Part shown: positions 27,114 through 34,980 of the stretch, one piece after another
Layout of the letters: each line of letters begins with the position of its first letter
How positions within the stretch are numbered: position 1 is the first letter of the stretch
From: Dromaius novaehollandiae
Taxonomy: Eukaryota > Chordata > Aves > Casuariiformes > Dromaiidae
Direction: 5' to 3'
Length of the DNA stretch: 64,000 nt
NCBI RefSeq assembly: GCF_036370855.1
Contig: NC_088100.1
Span: forward strand, 33,988,563-34,052,562
Position numbers and translations under genes: made by a program
The notes under the pieces: generated by a model
What the model was told of the DNA's origin: nothing
Database searches by the model: none
What the model saw: only the letters and a program-made list of their open reading frames with translations

Positions 27114-27381
27114 AGAGGATGGATTTTTCTTCTCCCATAAGCATCCTCTGGGGTAATTTATTTTCCCAGATCCATTTAGCCTTTTAACTATTAGTGAAGC
27201 TGCAGTTTGCTACCCTACCATGGGGTCAGCAAAGGGTTGTGATAAGGTATCTCATGTTTTGGAGACCACTGAAAGGCATGAATGGTTGGCCTACAAGCTT
27301 TCTGTGACAATGTGCAAGTATTATGCACAGCAAATAATAAGGTTACAAAGTCAAGGACTCTACTGGGAGGAAATAGCAGAG

Positions 27382-27620
27382 TTCATAGGATCATAGGATA
27401 ATTCAAGGTGCTTAGGGCTGTATCCAGCCAGGTCTTGAAAACCAGGTCTTGAGAGATGGAGACAGAACAACCTCCAGAAAACCTGTTCCATTGCTGAACT
27501 GTCCTCATGGCATAAAAGTTTTTCCTTCTGTCCAATATGAACCTTTCTTGTTTCAATTTATGTCCGTTGTTACCTCCTCGTAGGTACTACTGCTGTTAGG
27601 AGACTCTTAAGTGTTCTCTT
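27382..27620 (-). mobile_element. CR1 LINE, 3' terminal fragment, reverse orientation
   Basis: On the plus strand it begins with the reversed octamer tail (TTCATAGGATCATAGGATAA). It continues with TGTATCCAGCCAGGTCTTGA, ACCTGTTCCATTGCTGAACT, AAGTTTTTCCTTCTGTCCAA and ATTTATGTCCGTTGTTACC, each matching successive blocks of the reverse CR1 3' region. It is more diverged than the copy at 7.0 kb. The left boundary is firm and the right one approximate. Confidence 0.88.
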
Positions 27621-28584
27621 AATTAACTTAAGGAAACTTAATTAAAGTTTCTCTTCAGTTTTGTTCTCATTTCCTTATGTATATGCTTTTGGCATACACC
27701 ATTATAGAATCTCTAAGTACCTGAACAAATGCTACCTCTTCCAAAAGATTTCATCCTCATTTACTGAAAGGATGTACAGTGTCTTACTTAGAGGCTAGCA
27801 ATTTATTGAATTTTTCTTCTACATTCTTCAGTGCGTGGTCTTGTTCCTTGTTTACAGCACACTATTAAAGTTATCCCCCTAAAGAGATTTTTCTCATTAC
27901 CATTAATTCTCTTATAGGCTTTTAAATACTATTGACTATAAGACTTGTGTGGGAATTGGTATTTGCATTACAAGAAATTACATAGCATAGTCTTGCATTT
28001 TTAATTTCTGATTTAGGAAACAAAGAAAAATATTCCTGCAAAACATTTTTAAAATAGAAATTGACCCATTTATGTGGAATAGCTCAGACTGAGCAAAGCA
28101 ATAATTAGTAAGTAGTAGGGTTTGTTTTCACAATTACCAGGCAGCCTGAAGTCATATGCCTATTTTGCAGGTAGAATATTGAAGCACAGAAGGAGAAAGT
28201 TCAAGGGTATCCATGTACTTTGGATGTCTAAACTGAAACACCTGAGAACGTGATTAAACAGAGTGCTGAGAGAATTTTATGGAGTCCTGAGCCCTTGTAC
28301 TCTTCCAAGCAATGAGGTGAACAGTTGTGAATCCTTAAGGAGATATGAGCCCTAGAAAGAGAGTGGAGTGGACCTGAGTCTTTTCCACTAGTCCATGAGG
28401 GTCTATGAGGGGACAAGGATCTTCAGTTAACCACATTTCTAGCTGTTTTGGAGGACAGATTGCAGCTCATACTCTAGCAGAGAAGGAGAACAGTCAAAAC
28501 TTTATATCCTCATGAAGGATGATGCTCTACCTGGAAGTCTAGTACAAACCCAAGAATAGGTGAGGGTGTTCTGATATGACTAGC
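27621..28584. other. Non-coding stretch between two CR1 copies
   Basis: AT-rich sequence with no gene. It contains one MIR-like piece at 28158-28212. Nothing else is recognised. Confidence 0.5.
28158..28212 (-). mobile_element. MIR-like SINE fragment, reverse orientation
   Basis: GCCTATTTTGCAGGTAGAAT followed by TTGAAGCACAGAAGGAGAAA aligns with the reverse MIR core (cccattttacagatgaggaaactgaggcacagagaggttaag). The order and spacing of blocks fit, but identity is modest. Confidence 0.5.
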
Positions 28585-28782
28585 TGGCTCTCAGAGCGCA
28601 CTGCAGTTTGTGCTGAAGGGTGCACAGAAGGGACCGGTGTCTGTGCTCAGGGCAGCATCCACATGCTCAGCCATGGTTGTGAGGTGCAGCCAGGCATGGT
28701 CCCCAGAACTCCCAGGAGCAGCCCCTCTGGTCCCAGCCTAGAGTGAGCACCCGAGACAAGTGCAGCTCCTCAGACTGGGGCC

Positions 28783-29660
28783 ATGGGGATGCCGGGGGCC
28801 TCTCACCGAGGCTGGGCTGGGGGACGGGCACCTTGCCTGCAGGAGGTGTGCACGCAGGGCCTGTGCCACCACATGACAGAGCTGTGGGAGGAGGGCAGCT
28901 GGCTGTGCAGCTGCAGGTATGGTGAAAAGGAGGTCAACTGGGTCTTCCCCAAGATCCAGCAGGTGCCAGAGGACAACTCTCCTCGCTGCACTGAAGGAGA
29001 GCAGCAGAGCCTGGGCCAGCCAGTTTGGGAAGCAGAGGCTCCCATGATGGCGAAAGCCAGGAGGATGGCTCCTGCCCCACCTGCAGATTTGCAGCCACAA
29101 CAGAGGGTCAGTGCCCAGGCAGCAGATGAAGGGCTGGGAGCTGCGTCCAGAGAAGCAGCCAAGCTGGCTGAGTCTGAGCCCTGTGGCAGTGCCCAGAGGA
29201 AGCAGCAAGCAGCAGCAGTGGGAGACTCCCCGCTGCAGGGGACAGAGGCCCCATCTGCTGACTTGAATGCTACCAAGGGAGGTTTGCTGCTTGCTTGGGG
29301 CTTGGGTCTGGGATGCTGTGGAGAGGCTGTCTTGCACTGTTTTCCACTGCTGCTCTTCTACATGGGCACCAGTGATACAGACAGGCAACCAGGAATGTAT
29401 AAAGCATGACTAAATAGCTCTGGGACCAAGGGCATGGGGACCTGGGTGGTTATCTCCTCAGTCTTGATGGTGGGGGGAAGGGCCTGAGGAGGAGCAAATG
29501 GACCCTGAAGATCAACAACTGTTTGCACAGCTGGCGTTGACAACAGGGATTCAGCTTTTACAACCATAGGACCCTCTTTGAGGATTCAGGACTGCTAGGG
29601 ACAGACAGGATCCACCTGACCAGGGAGGCAAAAGCATCTTTGCTCTCAGGCTGGCCAACC
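28783..29660 (+). pseudogene. CR1 ORF1 remnant (coiled coil plus C-terminal SGNH esterase)
   Basis: The frame 28783-29409 (208 codons) includes CHHMTELWEEGSWLCSC and YGEKEVNWVF, which correspond to the heptad-like 'LxEEVxxLxxIRExEKEIDxW' stretch of CR1 ORF1. After a stop, 29430-29660 matches the esterase end: GTLFEDSGL-type sequence followed by GTDRIHLTREAK, with the DxxH pair of SGNH hydrolases still present. Next comes a frameshift inside what should read RLANLVRRA. The GDS and GxND blocks that precede the DxxH motif in this family are not found, so an internal deletion near 29400 is likely. In intact CR1 this protein binds nucleic acid and carries a lipid-esterase fold. This copy cannot be functional. 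Confidence 0.7.
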
Positions 29661-29823
29661 TTGTGAGGAGAGCTGTAGACAGGAACAGCAGGGGAGGGAG
29701 AGGATGGCCCACAGTCAAGTGAGGAAGTGGTGGACCAGGCTGACAAGCAAAGCATGCAGGGTGATGTGGACAAGAGACATCGTAATCAACTGACCAGGGC
29801 ACAAAGGGGCACACCCCAAGCAT

Positions 29824-30374
29824 ATGCACATAAATAAGGATGTGCCTACAGGACAGAACAGGATGGGGGGAGCTCTCATACCTTTCTGGGAAATCAGCAC
29901 AACTGGGAGAGAGCAGCAGGGATGCATGGAGCTCTGCTTTGGGATGGATGATGAGCTGGCTGAGAGCTTATGGGTCAGGATTAGAAGGCAGCCCAATGTT
30001 GGTGATGTTGTTGTGGGTGTCTGCTGCAGATGAGGAAGATGAGGCCTTCTGTGGGAGAAGATACACACCATATGATGTGATACATCATGTTCACAGGTCC
30101 TGGTCTCATGAGGGACTTGAATCAACCTGATAACTGCTGGAGGGGCTGCTGTCCCTCCACAACAGGGCACAACCAATCCAGGAGGATTCTGGAGTGCATT
30201 GATGACAACTTCCTAAGATGATCAAGGAGATGATAAGGGGAGATGCTCTGCTGGACCTCATAAAAACAAGGAATAACTAGCAGAGGATGTGAAGATTGGG
30301 AGCAGCCTTGGCTGCATCAGGATCTTGCGAGGAGGAAACAAGGCAAAGGGCAGGTTCTCAGCCCAGGACTTAAG
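29824..30374 (+). pseudogene. CR1 ORF2 endonuclease (AP-type) remnant
   Basis: The frame 29824-30033 contains DELAESLWVRIRRQPNVGD and VVVGVCCR, the CR1 endonuclease block normally ending VGVxYRPP. A frameshift at the CCR stop moves the homology to DEEDEAF, and further on to ECIDDNFL, ALLDLI and [10 protein letters not shown]. These are in the order of the exonuclease-endonuclease-phosphatase domain. The usual GDFN core and the SDH motif are damaged: the HVHRSWSHEGLE region replaces LVLMGDFN, and the SDHEMVEF block after SLGC is deleted. In an active element this enzyme nicks target DNA to prime reverse transcription. Confidence 0.8.
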
Positions 30375-30389
30375 AAGACCATTGCTGGT

Positions 30390-30945
30390 AGTTCAAGGGA
30401 GGTGATCCTTCCCCTCTACTCAGCACTGGTGAGGTCACACCTGGAGTGCTGGGCCCAGTGCTGGGCTCCCAAGTACAAGACAGACATGGACATACTGGAG
30501 CAAGTCCAGCAAAGAGCCAAAAAGATGATTAAGGGACTGGAGCATCTCTCATATGAGGAGAGGCTGAGTGATCTGGGACTGTTTAGCCTGGAGAAGAGAA
30601 GGTTCGGGGGTATCTTATCACTTGGTATAAATACCTGATGGGAAGGGAATAAAGGAGACTGAGCCAGACTCTTCTCAGTGGTGCCCAGTGAGAGGACAAG
30701 ACGCAATGGGCACAATGTGAAACTTTTAAACGTAAGAACAAGCTTTTTTCCTGTGAGGGTGTTTGAACATGGAGCAGGTTGCCCAGAGAGGTTGTGGAGT
30801 CTCCATTCTTGGACGTATTCAAAACCTGACTGGACATGGTCCTGGGCAACCTGCTCTAGGTGACCCTGTTTGAGCAGGGGAGTTAGACCAGATGATCTCC
30901 AGAGGTCTCTTCCCACCTCAACTATACTATGATCCTGCGATTCCA
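30390..30945 (+). pseudogene. CR1 ORF2 C-terminus and 3' UTR
   Basis: From GGAGGTGATCCTTCCCCTCT onward, 30402-30638 stays open and encodes [18 protein letters not shown], then [20 protein letters not shown], then [17 protein letters not shown], the highly conserved C-terminal end of CR1 (and many non-LTR) reverse transcriptase proteins. The 3' UTR follows with GTTGCCCAGAGAGGTTGTGG, CTGGGCAACCTGCTCTAGG, TTAGACCAGATGATCTCCAG and the terminal repeat. This end is better preserved than the copy at 7.0 kb. Confidence 0.9.
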
Positions 30946-31879
30946 CAACTTTTTTCTCCCTGAATCAGACAACTATCAATTAACTCTCTACAGACAGCAA
31001 TCTGTCTGGAGCTTGCTGTTGTTTCAGCTCTTTCTCTGTTCCCCCTCAAAGTATTCTCAGAAACCTTCTCAGAAGCCTGTGGTCTATTGGACCTTCGTGG
31101 ATTTTGTGGAGTTTCTTTCATATAGCCTTAAGAGTTCAGGTCCTGGACACTACCTCTACCAATGTGACTTGTGTGGAATCATTCTGTGGCCAAAGTAAGG
31201 AATATGTAGTCTGTAGTCCTGCCTGTGTTCCCAGTAACAGGTGACTAGAAAAAAAGAGTTTTGTAAGGTCGTGCTTCTCTTGCTGTACCTCTGCAGTCCC
31301 AGCTTCCAGCAACTTGTCATCTAGGGACTTCTCATGGCAGTGTTTTTATCTGTAATCTTTGAGTTTAATGGTTTTGGATGGTCTTTTCATCCATGAATTT
31401 ATCTAACTATATTTGAAACAATTTATATTTTTGGATTCCCTAACATCCTGCTACAATCATTCCACAAGACTTGTGTTTTGTGACTACATCTGTTTGCTTT
31501 AAAGTTGCTGCTTAGATTCATTTCTTTGTCCTGTGTTTTGACTAGTGAATAATCACTCCCTGTTCATGTTCTCCATGGTGCCAATGATTTCATATACTTT
31601 TAAGGATTCGCCTAAGGAATCTTTTCCTGTGCTAAAGAATGCCAATCTATCTGCTTCTAAAGCAGTTGTTTCATACTCCTACTCATCCTTGTCACCTTCC
31701 TCTGTCACTTTCCACTTTTCTAACCCTATTAGACCTTTCTATGAGCTAGGAAAATGGGATTATACATGATGTTCAAGATGTGAGCATATGGTTATTTTCT
31801 TTTTCGCTCTCTCTCTTTTCGAATAATTTCCAATGCTTTGTTTTAAGCACCAAGCTGACTTTTTCATGGAATGATCCAC
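30946..31879. other. Unassigned stretch between CR1 and the Gypsy relic
   Basis: AT-rich. It may contain the downstream (3') part of the Gypsy element, such as a spacer or LTR, because the relic's integrase ends at the right border of this stretch on the minus strand. I could not recognise an LTR, polypurine tract or TG...CA termini. The plus-strand frames at 30929-31198 and 31545-31769 have no domains. Confidence 0.4.
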
Positions 31880-32945
31880 AGTGCTTCCAAGATCCGTTTC
31901 CTGAGATAAAATAGCTAATTTATGGCCATTTGGTTAGTATGTCTAGGAAGAGTTATTTTTCAATGTATGCTGTACATTTATCTATATCGAAGCTTATCTG
32001 CAATTTACAATTTTGCCTCAACCTAGAGCTCTCCCACAGCAATACCCCAGTTATGTTACACAGTGGTAGATTCACTATTTCTGGCTCTGCTGGGCTTTTT
32101 GGTCTGCTATCTTATTCTGCTGCAATTGTGGCCTCCTTGCAGCCTTGGTAATATTCTTTAGCTAAATAGTACTGATTACAGGTGAGCGTCAGTCTCTGTA
32201 TCTTTTTAGGTGGGCACTATGTTTTTTCACACCAACTTATTCTGCATGCATAGGCTAGAGGTAATTTGAACTACTAATTATATTTTTAAACTCAAACTGC
32301 ATGGCAAACTCATGCCTACTAAAAAGCAGGTCTTTGGTCAGGCTAGGCATACTATGTCCCACAAAAAGTTATCTATGTAATCATTTGTTTAAACAGAGTT
32401 CCTGTCTAGTATTTTGATCTCAGGGAAGTCAAAACAACTATTAAAAAAGCCTCATCATAAACAAATATATGCAGCGTAAGAAAATCTCTACGTGTTTTGC
32501 CTTAGTAGACCAAATCTTCCTATAGCACAAGCATTGTCTCTTTCACAAGATTTGCTACAGGTTCTTTGGGCCTGTGATAAGCCAGACAATCTTAATGAAA
32601 GTGATTGTTCTTTTTAATGTCTTAAAAAGACATTAAAATCTTGTTGTACTCTTACATTTTTGACTCTGTAAATCATCTTTATACCTATCTCCTTAAGCAT
32701 TTTTTTACAATGGCTTGGGAATCATTATCCTGGTGGCTTCAAATAAAATCTCATCAGTACTAAAAGGCTTCCCTTACAATGGGGTCTAGGAATACACTGT
32801 GCTGCTTCTCCAGGGCTATTTTTTGTAGGGTCTTGTTCCTAACAATAGTGCTGGGAATAATAGTCCTCATTTTCACCTGAAACCAGACCGCATTTTTAAT
32901 CAGATTCACAGTACATAATATACCTCTTGACTTAGCTCCATTGCA
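31880..32945 (-). pseudogene. Gypsy integrase remnant (zinc, core and C-terminal parts)
   Basis: MRTIIPSTIVRNKTLQKIAL at about 32855-32795 corresponds to the xxxVIPxxLRxxxLxxIH start of the integrase zinc domain. HSMPSLTKDLLFSRHEFAMQ at about 32355-32295 lines up with HGIPxxxxSDNGPQFxSxEF, the second catalytic aspartate block; the aspartate seems offset or lost. NIISSSNYL and PMHAE follow at the distance expected for the SSPxYPQSNGxAE block with the catalytic Glu. Toward 31900 a PNGHKLAIL-type segment resembles the C-terminal SYxVxTPxGxxxRRNR. Integrase would insert the element cDNA; this one is inactive. Confidence 0.7.
32612..32638. repeat. Perfect 12-bp inverted repeat, 3-base loop
   Basis: TTTTAATGTCTT (32612-32623), AAA, AAGACATTAAAA (32627-32638). 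It lies inside the integrase remnant in a part where I cannot follow the protein match, so it may mark a small insertion or arise from AT-rich decay. Confidence 0.8.
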
Positions 32946-32999
32946 CTGTCAAAATGCTCTGAAGTGTGTCTGCAACCACCAATTCTTTCCCCACTTGGT

Positions 33000-33460
33000 A
33001 TTCATTTTGCAAATCATACATTTGTAGCTGAAAAAACAGTCTCTATTCTTAGCGGCAACAGAGCGTTTGCCAGGCCCCTGTTGGCACTGTCAACAAGTGG
33101 TTTATGGTCAGTGTCAGCTAATAGTGGCCTCCCATAAATAAAAACATTTTTCACCCTTGGACTGAGACCAAAACCACGTTCTTTGTTTGAGTTTATTGAC
33201 AGCTTGGTTTTTGTTCATTCCTATGATGTTTACTCTATTGGTGTTTTTTAGTTTTGACCACACCATTGTGAAGGATTGTGCAAAACTTTTCCTAGAGCCA
33301 TCGGTGAATAAATTTGTTTTGCATTTATCATTATAGCAACTCGTGACTGAAATCTCATTGACTCCTTTATTTTCTTCCTTTTTTTAAGATTACAGTCCAG
33401 AATGAGTGTTCTGTTTTTATCAGGATACCAATTTACTAGAGCCTCTTGGTTCATTAAGCA
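33000..33460 (-). pseudogene. Gypsy reverse-transcriptase tether and RNase H remnant
   Basis: The frame 33454-33248 has NWYPDKN followed by a Lys-rich stretch, resembling the WxWxxxxxxAFxxLK segment between RT and RNase H. RNase H follows in pieces: TDGS at about 33300 (family DAS), a run with family-like spacing at 33240-33170 containing three stops, then FIYGRPLLADTDHKPLVDSA in one frame at 33140-33083. After one frameshift the block QVGKELVVADTL (33005-32970) matches the PGKxxxxADxLSR motif that ends RNase H in this family. This is the clearest diagnostic block of the relic. Confidence 0.8.
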
Positions 33461-33614
33461 CAGAAAAACTCATTTGCATTTACCATTTCTCTAAATATTC
33501 CTCTCCTTAATAGGTAATAGAAAATGTTCCATTTTAATGCGAATATTTAGCTCCTTAAAGTTGATGTCTTAATGAAGGGTTCTTTCTCTGCACTAAGTTG
33601 TGAGTGCTGAACAT

Positions 33615-33705
33615 TTGTTGGCTCTTCTAGTTGCTGTGTGATTCTGAGGCAAAGAGCCTACTTCACTATCTTCTCACCTCAGACTTAGGGTTTTTTGTGA
33701 GATTG
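33615..33705 (+). mobile_element. MIR-like SINE fragment nested in the Gypsy relic
   Basis: TTCTAGTTGCTGTGTGATTC, then GAGGCAAAGAGCCTACTTCA, then TCTCACCTCAG and GGTTTTTTGTGAGAT follow the forward MIR core (cttactagctgtgtgaccttgggcaagttacttaacctctctgtgcctcag ... gggttgttgtgaggat). It sits where the Gypsy RT palm should be. If both calls hold, the SINE inserted into the retrotransposon. Confidence 0.5.
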
Positions 33706-34084
33706 CTGGGATTTTTCAAGTGTAGTACATAGAATATAGATGAGAAGGTTTTTTTCCTCTAAATATAACTGCAGAATGTATTTGAAATTTTTGATTCCCC
33801 AGCCATTTCCAAGGAATGTGTCTGCTTGATGAAACCAAGGGTTTTGCACATTTTTAATAAAATAGCGGGTGTTTTCCCCTAGTACCATCACAGGAGACAT
33901 CTTTTTCTTAAATCCCCCATACTCTGTATAACAGCATATAAACACCTAATGTGGCAAAAATCTGGACAGAGGAGTTAATGGAAAACTATTACTACCATAT
34001 CCTTCTTTTTGCTTGCTCGCATGTACATACACAACATTGTGACCAAAGAAAATCAGAAAATCTGCTATACAAACATGGTAAGTG

Positions 34085-34440
34085 GGGTAGTTGCCAGACA
34101 GGTTGCAGAGATGCTGGGGGAGAAAAGCTGTTGGTAAGAGAAGACAGGGCTGTGATGCAGAGAAACCGGAGCCTGCCGCCACTCTGTGGAAGAGCCAGTG
34201 GGAAGCAGGATTTCCTGGGGAAGGCAGTGATGCTCAGCAGGAGAAGGGGCAAAGGACAAGGGCCCCCACACGTGGGAGAAGCTGGAGCCGGAGCAGGTCA
34301 CGCTGCAGGTTGTGCATCCAGGTGGACTGCCATCCTTCAGTGTTTCACAGCTCAGGTGTCCTCTGGTTAGGTCAGACCTGGCCCTGAGGCACGCTAGGAT
34401 GCCGACATGGAGCTCAGTGATGCTTCCATAATGACCAGCC
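34085..34440. other. GC-rich block interrupting the Gypsy relic
   Basis: A patch clearly richer in G and C than either flank lies between the protease-like stretch and the presumed RT region. Several frames stay open on both strands (for example 34065-34451 minus and 33951-34370 plus) without any Gypsy similarity or other domain. It is probably a separate insertion of unknown family; the edges are estimated from base composition. Confidence 0.45.
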
Positions 34441-34449
34441 TCAGCTATC

Positions 34450-34980
34450 ACTGTATTTTCTTACGCCCATGGGGTGGTTGCTGTTGGTTTTTTCTCTCAG
34501 AGCTAATGTGCTTGCTTCTGGCACCACTTTGGCTTCTGCTTCTGTGACTATCTTAAAAGTAATGTGTCCCATTTGCTCTCAGGCTGACTGCCCATTTGTT
34601 GTCTGCTGCAACTTTGTCCTGGGAGGCTTATTTGAGTAGCATTGAGGTGGTGTCCCTTGTTCCTCCTCTGTGTACATGCCACAGAAAAGTGCATCCAAAG
34701 TTTTGTATCTTTTTCTGTGTGCTTGGCATTGGCAGTACTGTTTGGCAAAAGATGCACAGCTTTTCGCACTATTTCTTTGTGAAATTTTATTTTGAGCTCT
34801 CCTATACTTTTCTATCCCGAGTCTCTCTTTTTGAATGTTGTGCCCAGGCTTATGTGTCCAACCTTGAAGTGCTTCATTCTGGATGGGCAGGCTCCTTTCC
34901 TTAGGAACATCTATGGGCTTGGTCCAAAGATTAATTACAGGAATTCCACAAAAATCTTTAGATGTTTTGTTTCTCATCTA
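34450..34980 (-). pseudogene. Gypsy gag C-terminus (Cys-rich) and protease-like remnant
   Basis: The minus-strand frame 34977-34579 (132 codons) contains SCASFAKQYCQCQAHRK at residues 73-89, like the CPAxGKxCxxCxxxNHF knuckle that precedes the protease in animal Gypsy elements. About 40 codons later, after a frame change, come WAVSLRANG and then KIVTEAEAKVVP. These match the protease pattern in which the catalytic DTGA stands before xxNVxP; here DTGA has decayed to VTEA, losing the aspartate. The protease identification rests on spacing plus this one motif. Confidence 0.6.

Larger units (their letters stand above)
28585..30945 (+). mobile_element. CR1 LINE with ORF1, endonuclease and 3' end but no reverse transcriptase (internally deleted, decayed)
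   Basis: Successive pieces follow CR1 order on one strand: a 5' GC-rich leader (about 28585-28780), ORF1 coiled-coil region (28840-28960), C-terminal part of the ORF1 esterase (29430-29660), endonuclease (29824-30345), then from about 30390 the end of the reverse transcriptase and the 3' UTR, closing in CTATGATCCTGCGATTC. A complete CR1 is about 4.5 kb; this one is 2.4 kb. The endonuclease joins the thumb end of the reverse transcriptase near 30375-30395, so the catalytic RT domain is gone. Frameshifts and stops lie in every part. Most CR1 copies are 5'-truncated, so one that keeps 5' parts is uncommon. The 5' boundary is my least certain call. Confidence 0.85.
31880..34980 (-). mobile_element. 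Ty3/Gypsy-type LTR retrotransposon relic (gag end to integrase)
   Basis: Reading leftward on the minus strand, recognisable fragments occur in canonical order: Cys-rich gag/pol junction (34758-34681), a protease-like stretch (34620-34450), RNase H with YGRP and DTDHKPL (33136-33092), integrase zinc region (about 32940-32760), integrase core (about 32390-32270) and integrase C-terminus (to about 31885). The order protease-RNase H-integrase, and RNase H immediately before integrase, is that of Ty3/Gypsy rather than Ty1/Copia. Stops and frameshifts are dense, so the element is long dead. I found neither LTRs nor a clear reverse transcriptase YxDD block; the place where it should be is broken by other sequence. 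Confidence 0.75.

Noticed and set aside
28738..29388. Minus-strand 216-codon frame opposite the CR1 ORF1
   Set aside because: It is the antisense shadow of the CR1 ORF1 remnant, whose plus-strand reading carries recognisable CR1 words.
33685..33945. Minus-strand 86-codon frame as the Gypsy reverse-transcriptase palm
   Set aside because: Its position fits, but I could not find a YxDD-like or LPFG-like block with convincing spacing, so I left the reverse transcriptase unassigned.
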